Shown here: positions 26,928 to 34,335 of the stretch, one piece after another | How positions within the stretch are numbered: position 1 is the stretch's first letter | Layout of the letters: every line of letters starts with the position of its first letter | Notes under the pieces: model-generated | The model's database searches: none | Seen by the model: the letters and a program-made list of their open reading frames with translations, nothing else | What the model was told of the DNA's origin: nothing | NCBI GenBank assembly: GCA_018004935.1 | Contig: JAGNBF010000012.1 | Location: 1-64,000 of the forward strand | Length of the DNA: 64,000 nt | Reading direction: 5' to 3' | DNA from: Chloroflexota bacterium | GTDB lineage: Bacteria; Chloroflexota; Anaerolineae; Promineifilales; Promineifilaceae | Program-made: the position numbers and the translations under genes

Positions 26928-27359
26928 CTACGATTGGGGGGGCCACCAACCGGCACTTACCCACATGGCGCGGGTAGTGACGATTTCCGGGTTGTTTAAA
27001 AGAAGGGTGACAATGGTAACGCGGCCGCAAGTCGTTCTGCCTACTATCTCCGTCCCATCTTCACTCCAGGCAAAATGCTCCCACCAATCTTGTTCACGTG
27101 GATTGAACAAAGGTTGTTCCTGTCCCGTTTGTGGATCAATACCCGTCGTGCGCGTCCCTTTGCGGTCGTTACAGCGGCGGCAAGCCAACCACAAATTTTC
27201 TTCACTGGTTGCCCCACCGGCCGCTTCCGGCTGGATGTGTTCAATCGTGAGCGGCATCCCCATTAAATTTTGCGGAAACAGGCAATAGCCACAACGGTGG
27301 TTAGCCGCCTGTGCGACTTTCAAGCGCAACTGTTTAGAAATATGTTTCTTGCGGGGCAT
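26928..27359 (-). CDS. HNH endonuclease
   Basis: This 143-aa nuclease has a Cys-x2-Cys pair (HRCGYC), the core EHIQPEAAGG, and ENLWLACRRCNDRKG, which together make a zinc-supported HNH site. The C-terminal half carries NPREQDWWEHFAW, common in small HNH proteins. The ATG at 27359 overlaps the stop of the upstream RHH-like gene (TGATG). The pair sits between the two duplicated WD40 genes. Confidence 0.88.
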   Translation of the reverse strand: MPRKKHISKQLRLKVAQAANHRCGYCLFPQNLMGMPLTIEHIQPEAAGGATSEENLWLACRRCNDRKGTRTTGIDPQTGQEQPLFNPREQDWWEHFAWSEDGTEIVGRTTCGRVTIVTLLLNNPEIVTTRAMWVSAGWWPPQS

Positions 27360-27787
27360 CAGGCACAATCATCTAAGAAACTGAGTTCGGCCAGGGTAGG
27401 GAGCCGCTGGCCACGAAAGCGCAATAAAACAGCCGCTCGTGCTTTGCGGAGCATTACTTTATCCGCCTCACGCTGGAGATGATCGAGGCGGCCGCGTTCC
27501 TCTGCCGACAACATTCCCGCCTGATTTTTAGCTAACAATGCCTCAATTTGTGCCTGCTGTTGTGTGGGAACACATTCAGCCATCACCAGACGCAAACGGT
27601 CATTATCCAACATTTCCAGGCGGGATAATTCTTGAGCCAGGTCTGGCGGCAACCTATCTAAAGCAGGAAGCGAAGACTGAAGCGTGTTGAGCAACATCGT
27701 TTCCACGCTTTGGTTAGCACTTTTGGCCAGTCGTTCGATGGGGGAGTAAAGTCTATCGGGAATCGTCAAGGTAACGGTATGAGTCAT
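27359..27787 (-). CDS. RHH-like small protein paired with HNH nuclease
   Basis: This 142-aa protein opens with MTHTVTLTIPDRLYSPIERL and AKSANQSVETMLLNTL, a strand-helix-helix pattern like ribbon-helix-helix antitoxins. A Gln/Glu/Arg-rich helical region follows, ending in RGRLDHLQREADKVMLRKARAAVLLRFRG. The ATG at 27787 follows AAGGA; an upstream frame to 27853 lacks support. It is coupled to the HNH gene. The N-terminus resembles the protein at 30990, which is coupled to a retropepsin-like protein. An antitoxin or adaptor role is inferred. Confidence 0.7.
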   Translation of the reverse strand: MTHTVTLTIPDRLYSPIERLAKSANQSVETMLLNTLQSSLPALDRLPPDLAQELSRLEMLDNDRLRLVMAECVPTQQQAQIEALLAKNQAGMLSAEERGRLDHLQREADKVMLRKARAAVLLRFRGQRLPTLAELSFLDDCA

Positions 27788-27875
27788 TTTCGCCATTCCT
27801 TGTGAACTATCAATGCTGATGCCTATGCAAAGTTTAGTGGTTTCGCCGTTCATGTCAAACCTGGTCTGGCAAGGT

Positions 27876-30092
27876 CTAGCTGGTTATCCCCCAAACACGA
27901 ATCACCCCATCGTCACCACAGCTAAACAGCTTTTGTCCCTCGGGGGAGAAAAGGATGGTGGTGGGATAGCCGTGCGGCAGGGTGAGGGTGTGCAACAGTG
28001 TGCCGTCGCTTACCCGCCACAACCGGATGGTTCTGTCGTAGTAAGCTACCACCAAAATCTGCCCATCTGGTGAAAAAGCCACACTTTCCACATAACTCAG
28101 CATATCTGTTTGTGTAAACAGGGTCATGAGCAGTTGACCAGTACCAATATCGTACAACCATACCTGACCTTCTACCTCATCTGCACCAACCGCCAAAAGA
28201 CGCCCATCTCTTGAAAAAGCGAATGCACCAGGGGACGCTTCGTTTGGCGTCGCCAGTCCTAAAAACGGTTCCGTTTCGCCGATATGAGCCAGAGCTACAC
28301 CTATATAATCACAACAATAGCTATCGTAAGCAAAGACCGGTTCGGTTGGTGAAAGAGCAAGAGCCTCAGTTGTGTTATCACCTAAAGACAATTTCTGAGT
28401 AACTCCGTCTATGGGCCACTGCTTAACACCATCATCAAAAGCGGCTGAGATTACTGTTTGTCCATCAGCGGCAAACAAAAGGCTCCGAATTCCCCAAGAG
28501 GAACTCTGTCTCCCCAACAACCGCAATGGTTGGCCTGTTTCTGTTTGCCATAGCCAGATGTCACCATCACCATCCCCAGTCGCAAACATTTCGCCATCGG
28601 CTGACAAAGCCAAACTTGTGCCAAAACTGGTTAAGCCATAAAGGCGACGCATCTGGTTTTGACCGATAAGCCATTGTTGGACGTACCGGTTGCTGAGGAA
28701 AAGAAGCTGTTGCGCATCTGGTGAGAGAATAATGTTACTAGCCTGAAAGTGGTTTTCCAGAGTGGTAAACAATGTTTGGGTGTTGGGTTGCCAGAATTGA
28801 ATCGGACCATTCCACATGGCCAGGGTATGACCGTCAGGGGAATAAGCGACCTGGGGGTTGTCCATTGTGGAGAGTCGGCCCTGTAGTGAGCCATCCTGAA
28901 GATTCCACAAGCGAACAATGCCATAACCAGACGCGGCCGCGAGCGTTTGCTCATCGGGCGAAAAAACCAGTCCAGTAATTCGGTATGGGCCAGGGCCGCT
29001 GAGGTGTGATGGTGCATTCAGTGCATTGGCGCCCCGTTGATTGAGGGTTGTTCCTTCATACAAGTAATACATAAAACTCAAATTACTAACACGCCAAACC
29101 ATGAGGCAGTCGCCCCACCCACCAGCGGCGACAAAGGAGCCACCCGGTGAAAAGACGAAAAAATTAGTTGGATCGCAGGCGCCTTGTCCTGGCTCATGAA
29201 AAACTTCTTGAATAATACTGTTATCGCTTAACCGAAGTTGATAAATTCGTTGATCGGTCAGAATTATCTTGGTTTGACCATCAGGGGATGTAACCATTGC
29301 CTCATAACGTTCATCGGCGGCCATAGAAGGGGCAACCTCATCGGGCAATCTGGCTCCATCACTTACCTGCCACCTTTGTAAACCTACGGCCAATTGACTC
29401 CCATCAGCAGAAAATTCCACCCGCAATTCATAGGGTTCCTCAATGGCTAACTGGTGAAGCAATTCTCCATTGGGTAAGCGGTGTAATTCGACTTGAATCT
29501 GGCGGGTTGGGAGTATTGTACCCATCGCCAGGGTTTGCCAGTCGGGGGAGAAGGCGAGGGTGTAGAGTTGGTTCGCGGCCGCGATGAACCCCACCTGCTG
29601 ATACGTCGCCGTGTCATAAAAATACACCCCTAACGGCGTCGCCACCGCTACCCGGCTCCCATCCGGAGCGTATTCCACCTGGATGGCCTTGCCCAACCCC
29701 AACCGGGCCACTTCCTGCAACTGCCCCACATTACCCGGCTGAATCACCTGGCCATTACCCGGCAAAGAGACATTGACGGGAATCAGCACCGGCGGCAAAG
29801 GGGTGGCCGTTGGGGCGGGAGTTGGTGAAGGGGTGATGGTGGGTGTGGGGGTGGCGGTGGGTTTGCGGGTAGGAATGGGGGTTTTGGTGGGGGTGAAGGT
29901 GGGAACGGGGGTCAAGGTGGCGGTTGGTGGGGGCGTGGTGGTGGCCGTTACCTGGCTAATGGCGGTAGCCGGTAACGCCGTTGCCGTAAACGTAGGTCGA
30001 GGCGTTAAAGTTGCCGTCGGTTCAGGAGCAGAATCAGTACAAGCCACAAGCCAAAGGCAAAATAAAAAGAGCCAGATCGTTTTGGGTTTCAT
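27876..30092 (-). CDS. WD40-repeat lipoprotein, copy 2
   Basis: This is the 738-aa paralogue of the gene at 24577. It has the same signal peptide (lipobox LVAC, Cys18), the same Thr/Pro linker, and WD40-like blades ending in SCGDDGVIRVWGI. The duplication also includes about 95 bp upstream of the ATG, with the same GGAG ribosome site and GGATTGTAGCATAGGGTGGG segment, so both copies should share control. Blades in the middle (about residues 190-380) have diverged strongly, while both ends remain nearly identical. Confidence 0.88.
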   Translation of the reverse strand: MKPKTIWLFLFCLWLVACTDSAPEPTATLTPRPTFTATALPATAISQVTATTTPPPTATLTPVPTFTPTKTPIPTRKPTATPTPTITPSPTPAPTATPLPPVLIPVNVSLPGNGQVIQPGNVGQLQEVARLGLGKAIQVEYAPDGSRVAVATPLGVYFYDTATYQQVGFIAAANQLYTLAFSPDWQTLAMGTILPTRQIQVELHRLPNGELLHQLAIEEPYELRVEFSADGSQLAVGLQRWQVSDGARLPDEVAPSMAADERYEAMVTSPDGQTKIILTDQRIYQLRLSDNSIIQEVFHEPGQGACDPTNFFVFSPGGSFVAAGGWGDCLMVWRVSNLSFMYYLYEGTTLNQRGANALNAPSHLSGPGPYRITGLVFSPDEQTLAAASGYGIVRLWNLQDGSLQGRLSTMDNPQVAYSPDGHTLAMWNGPIQFWQPNTQTLFTTLENHFQASNIILSPDAQQLLFLSNRYVQQWLIGQNQMRRLYGLTSFGTSLALSADGEMFATGDGDGDIWLWQTETGQPLRLLGRQSSSWGIRSLLFAADGQTVISAAFDDGVKQWPIDGVTQKLSLGDNTTEALALSPTEPVFAYDSYCCDYIGVALAHIGETEPFLGLATPNEASPGAFAFSRDGRLLAVGADEVEGQVWLYDIGTGQLLMTLFTQTDMLSYVESVAFSPDGQILVVAYYDRTIRLWRVSDGTLLHTLTLPHGYPTTILFSPEGQKLFSCGDDGVIRVWGITS

Positions 30093-30190
30093 GGAAGCTA
30101 CTCCGGTGCGGTGGGGAAAATAATCTACCCGGATTGTAGCATAGGGTGGGTACGGTTACTGGGTGGAAAGGGGGCGATTGTTGGACGCGG
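30093..30190 (-). promoter_or_regulatory. Duplicated upstream region of the WD40 genes
   Basis: About 95 bp here match 26803-26900 (shared GTAGCATAGGGTGGGTACGG and GAAAGGGGGCGATTGTTGGA). The matching sequence ends at GGACGCG in both. It presumably carries the promoter, but no clear -35/-10 boxes can be named. Confidence 0.55.
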
Positions 30191-30237
30191 CCGCATTGAT
30201 ATAGCCAATCATCTCAAAACGAGATACACTTTTACTT

Positions 30238-30525
30238 ATGCACGTCATTTCACGGAAAACCCTGCAAGATTTTTGGGAACAGTACCCTGACAGTGAAAGC
30301 CCATTATCCAGGTGGTTCAAAATTGTCGAGCAAACCACCTTTACCAGTTTTGATGAGCTACGTTTGACATTCCCATCGGCTGATAAAGTGGGAGATTTGG
30401 TCGTTTTCAATATTGGGGGCAACAAGTATCGCCTCATTGCTTCCATCCACTTTAATCGCGGCAAGGTTTATGTGCGGCATATCCTCACACATCGTGAATA
30501 TGACAAAGGAGCGTGGAAAAAATGA
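30238..30525 (+). CDS. higB: HigB-family mRNA interferase toxin
   Basis: This 95-aa protein starts MHVISRKTLQDFWEQYPDSE and contains SADKVGDLVVFNIGGNKYRLI and VYVRHILTHREYDKG, the pattern of the second HigB family (HigB_toxin). It cleaves mRNA in known members. The stop overlaps the ATG of the antitoxin (ATGA). A small inverted repeat ATCTC-AAAAC-GAGAT at 30211-30225 could be an operator. Confidence 0.93.
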   Translation: MHVISRKTLQDFWEQYPDSESPLSRWFKIVEQTTFTSFDELRLTFPSADKVGDLVVFNIGGNKYRLIASIHFNRGKVYVRHILTHREYDKGAWKK

Positions 30526-30920
30526 CCGCTTTAACGAAAGAAATTGAAATCCACTGGCAACCCATCGCCCCACTTTTCACGATTCGGAATGAACCCGAGT
30601 ATGACCATGCGATTGAACGCCTCAACCGTTTGCTCGATGAAATCGGCACGGATGAAGACCATCCTTTATACGGTTTATTAGACATATTAGGCACAGTCAT
30701 TCGGGAATATGAGGCCACGCATTATCCCATGCCCACCAGCACCGGGGCCGACATGCTCCGTTTTTTCATGGCCGAACATCAACTTACCCAATCTGATTTA
30801 CCTGAAATTGGCTCGCAAGGGGTGGTGTCGGAGATATTGAACGGCAAACGGGAGTTGAATATCCGGCAGGTGCGGGCGTTGGCAGAGCGGTTTCATGTGT
30901 CGCCAGCGGTGTTTGTTTAG
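30522..30920 (+). CDS. higA: HigA-like antitoxin
   Basis: This 132-aa protein has an N-terminal helical half and a C-terminal helix-turn-helix (QLTQSDLPEIGSQGVVSEILNGKRELNIRQVRALAERF), the layout of HigA partners of this HigB family. The ATG at 30522 overlaps the higB stop. The last codons GTGTTTGTTTAG are repeated at 31982-31993 upstream of the Phd/PIN pair, evidence of a local duplication. Confidence 0.9.
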   Translation: MTALTKEIEIHWQPIAPLFTIRNEPEYDHAIERLNRLLDEIGTDEDHPLYGLLDILGTVIREYEATHYPMPTSTGADMLRFFMAEHQLTQSDLPEIGSQGVVSEILNGKRELNIRQVRALAERFHVSPAVFV

Positions 30921-30943
30921 CACAAACCGTTCTGCCTTTCTGC

Positions 30944-30949
30944 TATAAT
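30944..30949 (+). promoter_or_regulatory. Possible -10 box for the RHH/retropepsin pair
   Basis: TATAAT lies 41 nt before the ATG at 30990, but no good -35 hexamer is seen at 16-18 bp. The surrounding TTTCTGCTATAATCAGC is closely repeated before the Phd/PIN pair at 32012-32027. Confidence 0.45.
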
Positions 30950-30989
30950 CAGCCATTACTGAGAAAATCCTTCTGCTGAGGAGAGAGCG

Positions 30990-31379
30990 ATGAGCCAGAG
31001 CATAACCATTACTTTGCCGGAACGGGTTTATCAAACTGTTCACGATCTGGCCCAGAAAACCCAACAAAATGTCGTTCAGGTCTTGACCGATACGATTGTG
31101 GCGCATTTTGATACGCCACATTTTCCTGTTGATCCCAACCGTGATTTGATGGCGCGGGAAGAAACGGCTTATCAGGCCATGCATCCCGAACTATTGGCCC
31201 ACTATGCCTACCAATTCGTGGCTATTTTCCAGGGCAAACTGGTTGATCATGACCAGGATGTTGTCGCTTTGTCACAACGCATCAATGAAAATTTTCCCGA
31301 TGAGACGGTGCTCATCACCGATGTATTACCTGAAGTTACCCCTGAAATTATGGTTCGTTCCCCTCGCTTGATTCACTGA
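30990..31379 (+). CDS. RHH-like small protein paired with retropepsin-like protein
   Basis: This 129-aa protein begins MSQSITITLPERVYQTVHDL and AQKTQQNVVQVLTDTIV, similar in pattern to the start of the RHH-like protein at 27787. The rest contains EETAYQAMHPELLAHYAYQFVAIFQGKLVDHDQD, a segment common in small bacterial proteins of unknown role that often sit beside a protease-like partner. TGAGGAGAGAG provides the ribosome site. Its stop overlaps the next start (TGATG). Confidence 0.75.
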   Translation: MSQSITITLPERVYQTVHDLAQKTQQNVVQVLTDTIVAHFDTPHFPVDPNRDLMAREETAYQAMHPELLAHYAYQFVAIFQGKLVDHDQDVVALSQRINENFPDETVLITDVLPEVTPEIMVRSPRLIH

Positions 31380-31765
31380 TGTCTATTTCCTTCAATTACT
31401 CACGCCAGTTTGATCCCACCATGCCCATTGTTGAAGTGTCAGTCAGAGCCGTGGGCACATCACATCCAGCCTCTGTCGTGACAGCCCTGGTTGACTCAGG
31501 AGCCGATGCCACGATTTTGCCTTTGTCTGTTTTGCAACAGGTGGGAGCCAGATATGTTCGCGGCCGCGTCATGCGTGGCGTTACCGGCATTCCTGAAAAC
31601 GTAGATACTTACCTCGTTTCCATTCAAATTGGCCCTTATACCGTACATGGCATTCGGGCTGTAGCCTATGGCACCAACATGACCCCCATCATAGGGCGGG
31701 ATGTGTTGAATAATTTAGTTGTTACGCTGGATGGGCTGGCACAAGAGACGGTGGTTTCAGAGTAA
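31379..31765 (+). CDS. Retropepsin-like aspartic protease family protein
   Basis: This 128-aa single-domain protein has the clan AA active-site motif ALVDSGADATILP (catalytic Asp at about residue 39), a flap-like region, and IGRDVLNNLVVTLDG near the end. Like retroviral proteases it would need to dimerise. Similar bacterial proteins lack an assigned substrate. It is coupled to the RHH-like gene and lies in an island of toxin-antitoxin pairs. Confidence 0.85.
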   Translation: MSISFNYSRQFDPTMPIVEVSVRAVGTSHPASVVTALVDSGADATILPLSVLQQVGARYVRGRVMRGVTGIPENVDTYLVSIQIGPYTVHGIRAVAYGTNMTPIIGRDVLNNLVVTLDGLAQETVVSE

Positions 31766-31793
31766 ACTGGTTTCGTGCCCCATCAGCAGTGTT

Positions 31794-31975
31794 AGGGCGA
31801 TTGCATACTCACCAGAATGAACCCATCCCCCTACCCCCCTTCCCGAAATCGGGAAGGGGGAACCCACTCGGCGGGTAAAATCGGGGCGAAGCCCCGATTT
31901 TACCCGCCTTAAAAAACTCCCCGCCCCTGGGGGCGGGGTTGGGGGTGGGGGAAATCCGAATATGCAATCGCCCTG
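31794..31975. mobile_element. MITE with 17-bp terminal repeats and 11-bp flanking direct repeat
   Basis: The left end AGGGCGATTGCATACTC and right end GAATATGCAATCGCCCT match at 16 of 17 positions as inverted repeats. TCAGCAGTGTT occurs on both sides (31783-31793 and 31976-31986), a likely target-site duplication. The core has the hairpin GGGTAAAATCGGGGC / GCCCCGATTTTACCC and the CCCC-rich blocks seen in element B. It carries no gene. Confidence 0.8.
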
Positions 31976-32017
31976 TCAGCAGTGTTTGTTTAGCCCCAAC
32001 GAAAGCCTCGTTTCTGT

Positions 32018-32023
32018 TATAAT
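32018..32023 (+). promoter_or_regulatory. Possible -10 box for the Phd/PIN pair
   Basis: TATAAT is set in TTTCTGTTATAATCGGC, almost the same context as 30938-30953. Without a clear -35 match it remains tentative. Confidence 0.4.
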
Positions 32024-32043
32024 CGGCTATGATGACAGGCGAA

Positions 32044-32445
32044 ATGGCTGATTTAGACGATGATTTACGACCTCAGTACAACCTCAACCAGCTACTTAAG
32101 GGAGCTGTGAGGGGGAAGTATCACAAAGGTGTTTCCATGAATAATGCAACCGTCTTACCTGAAGGGGTTTTACTCCAATGGGCTGAGGTAGAACAGTCGG
32201 ACAAACCCATTGTGCTAAAGAAAAATGGGCAACCTGTGGCCGTTGTCCTGAAATATGCGGAATACACTCGTTGGCACACTGCCCAGCAAGCGGAACGGGA
32301 AACAACGTGGCAAGAGTTAGAAACTTTATTAGCTCAGGTTCATCAACGAACACAAGCGTTTACCCCCGATGAGATAGAAGCCGACATCCTCGCCGCCCGC
32401 CAGGAAGTACGGGATTTGCGTCATGGCCCACATCATAACGGTTGA
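32044..32445 (+). CDS. Phd/YefM-like antitoxin with an extra N-terminal segment
   Basis: The C-terminal two thirds (GVLLQWAEVEQSDKPIVLKKNGQPVAVVLKYAEY and on) is a Phd/YefM-type antitoxin fold. The first 30 residues, MADLDDDLRPQYNLNQLLKG then AVRGKYHKG, belong to a different family of small antitoxin-like proteins, so this is either a fusion or a remnant read in frame. An internal ATG at 32137 behind AAAGGTG could start the Phd part alone. The gene overlaps the PIN gene by 23 nt. Confidence 0.75.
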   Translation: MADLDDDLRPQYNLNQLLKGAVRGKYHKGVSMNNATVLPEGVLLQWAEVEQSDKPIVLKKNGQPVAVVLKYAEYTRWHTAQQAERETTWQELETLLAQVHQRTQAFTPDEIEADILAARQEVRDLRHGPHHNG

Positions 32446-32881
32446 TACCAATATCTGGGTTTCGGCTTTTATCACCCCACAAGGACACCCGGCTCGCCTG
32501 TTACAATACTGGCGAGCCGATTTGTTTGATGTGGTTATCTCCTTGCCACTGTTGGCCGAATTAGCTGAAGTGTTGGCGCGGCCGCGGCTTCAAACCAAGT
32601 ACCGCTATTCATCGGATGAGATGGCCCATTACCTGCATCATATTTCCGAATTGGCAATCATGGTGGAATTGCCCGGTGTTTTAGAACTGTCTCGTGATCC
32701 TGATGACAACATGGTGCTAGAAACAGCCGTTATAGGGCAGGCCACGCATCTGGTTAGCCGCGATGAAGACATGACCCGTGATGTCAACGTAGCGTCTTAT
32801 CTACAACAGCATGGCATTACGGTTATGACAATCCAAAGATTCTTGGCGTTGATCAGTCAGGATGAAAAAGGGAAGGAGTAA
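32423..32881 (+). CDS. PIN-domain toxin
   Basis: This 152-aa ribonuclease-type protein has the first acidic residue in TVDTNIWVSAF (Asp8), Glu in LLAELAEVLARPR, and DPDDNMVLETAV followed by SRDEDM, giving the four-acid metal site of the PIN fold. It pairs with the overlapping Phd-like antitoxin, and its likely action is RNA cleavage. Confidence 0.93.
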   Translation: MAHIITVDTNIWVSAFITPQGHPARLLQYWRADLFDVVISLPLLAELAEVLARPRLQTKYRYSSDEMAHYLHHISELAIMVELPGVLELSRDPDDNMVLETAVIGQATHLVSRDEDMTRDVNVASYLQQHGITVMTIQRFLALISQDEKGKE

Positions 32882-32885
32882 ACAG

Positions 32886-33449
32886 ATGACCGCAACCAAT
32901 TGGTCACAGGAAGGGTATATCAAGGCGTATAAGTTCGCGGCCGCGGCCCATCACAGCCAAACCATCACCGGTACTACCCTTCCCTACACCACGCACCTGG
33001 CCTTCGTCTGCATGGAACTCATCGCCGCCTTCCGGGCTGAACCAGGGCACGACGAAGAATTGGGCGTGTCATGTGCCCTGCTCCACGATGTCATCGAAGA
33101 TACCAACATCACTTATGAGCAGATCAAAGGGGAATTTGGGCAAGCGGTAGCCGATGGTGTTTTGGCCTTGACCAAGAACGAAGCATTGCCCAAAACTGAA
33201 AAGATGGCCGACAGCCTGCACCGCATCCAACAACAACCGCCCATCATCTGGATGATCAAACTGGCTGACCGCATCACCAACCTGCACCGGCCCACGCCCC
33301 CGCATTGGACAGACGAAAAAATCATTGCCTATGGGGATGAGGCGAGAGATATTCTTGAGGCATTAGGGTCCGCCAGCCCCTTTTTGGCGGCCCGGCTACA
33401 ACAGAAGATTATGGCTTATAAAGAGTGGACGGGTGAGGAAAAGAAATGA
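32886..33449 (+). CDS. HD-domain phosphohydrolase (SpoT/MESH-like)
   Basis: This 187-aa HD protein has [13 protein letters not shown], the metal motif [11 protein letters not shown] (about residues 61-71), [17 protein letters not shown], and a helical C-terminus. The layout resembles the hydrolase half of RelA/SpoT or small alarmone hydrolases, but without a synthetase domain. ppGpp hydrolysis is possible, not shown. The ATG at 32886 follows AAGGAG. It lies 4 nt after the PIN gene and overlaps the TauE gene, so the whole run may be one transcript. Confidence 0.82.
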   Translation: MTATNWSQEGYIKAYKFAAAAHHSQTITGTTLPYTTHLAFVCMELIAAFRAEPGHDEELGVSCALLHDVIEDTNITYEQIKGEFGQAVADGVLALTKNEALPKTEKMADSLHRIQQQPPIIWMIKLADRITNLHRPTPPHWTDEKIIAYGDEARDILEALGSASPFLAARLQQKIMAYKEWTGEEKK

Positions 33450-34201
33450 CCTGGTTTGAGTTTTTACTGATTGGCCTCGCGGCCGCGGCCGCAGGCGCCG
33501 TCAACGCCATCGCCGGTGGGGGAACCCTCATCACCTTTCCTACCCTCAATGCCCTGGGCATCCCGGCGGTGGCCGCCAGCATTACCAACACCGTCGCCCT
33601 GACCCCCGGCTACCTGGGGGCCACCTGGGCACAACGGCAAGACCTCAAAGGGCAAGAGCGACGGCTCTGGTTTCTCGTCCCCGCCAGCATCATCGGGGGT
33701 ATTCTGGGCGGGTTCTTGCTCCTGAAATCCGGGGAAAAACTGTTTCAGTCGCTCGTTCCCTTCCTCATTTTGTTGGCTTCGTTGTTGTTAGCGGTGCAAG
33801 ACCCGGTAAAAAATTGGGTCAAAAAACGCCAGGGAGAACACGCGGCCGCGTCCGAAGCCTGGGCCATGTTGCCGGTGGGGTTAGCCTCGGTGTATGGGGG
33901 TTACTTCGGGGCGGGGCTGAGTGTGATTGTGCTGGCGGTGCTGGGGTTGGCCCTGAATGACAACCTGACCCGGCTGAATGCGTTGAAACAGGCGGTGGCC
34001 TTTAGTGTGAACGTCGCGGCCGCAATCTTTTTCCTCTTCTCCAGACAGGTGGTGTGGCCTGCGGCCGCGGTCATGGCTGTGGGAGCCTTGTTCGGTGGGG
34101 TGCTGGGTGGCCGCTTAGCCGGGCGCATCCAACCCGTCACCTTACGCCGTGTTGTTGTCACAATTGGCGTCATTGTGGCCCTTATTTACCTGGTGCCCTG
34201 A
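33446..34201 (+). CDS. TauE/SafE family sulfite/anion exporter
   Basis: This 251-aa membrane protein has seven or eight hydrophobic spans. [17 protein letters not shown] at about residues 14-30 and its repeat [17 protein letters not shown] at about 152-168 are the internal-repeat signatures of TauE/SafE. Members export sulfite, sulfoacetate or related anions. The ATG overlaps the HD gene stop (ATGA). Five GCGGCCGC sites occur within 600 bp, all in Ala-rich spans. Confidence 0.92.
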   Translation: MTWFEFLLIGLAAAAAGAVNAIAGGGTLITFPTLNALGIPAVAASITNTVALTPGYLGATWAQRQDLKGQERRLWFLVPASIIGGILGGFLLLKSGEKLFQSLVPFLILLASLLLAVQDPVKNWVKKRQGEHAAASEAWAMLPVGLASVYGGYFGAGLSVIVLAVLGLALNDNLTRLNALKQAVAFSVNVAAAIFFLFSRQVVWPAAAVMAVGALFGGVLGGRLAGRIQPVTLRRVVVTIGVIVALIYLVP

Positions 34202-34235
34202 GAGCCAGACCCATTTAAGAAGTAACTATACACGG

Positions 34236-34298
34236 CCTCCAGGGCTGAGCTTGTCGAAGCCCGGCTCTGCCTTCGACAAGCTCAGGCAGAGCCATACC
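34236..34298. repeat. TTCGACAAGCTCAG dispersed inverted repeat
   Basis: GGGCTGAGCTTGTCGAAGCC and TTCGACAAGCTCAGGC form the hairpin. AGTAACTATACACGG precedes it and CACCTGAATAGATACT follows it, the same outer boundary motifs as near 39958, 48250 and 55530. Confidence 0.75.
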
Positions 34299-34335
34299 CC
34301 ACCTGAATAGATACTTTAAGGATAGCTAATCACCC

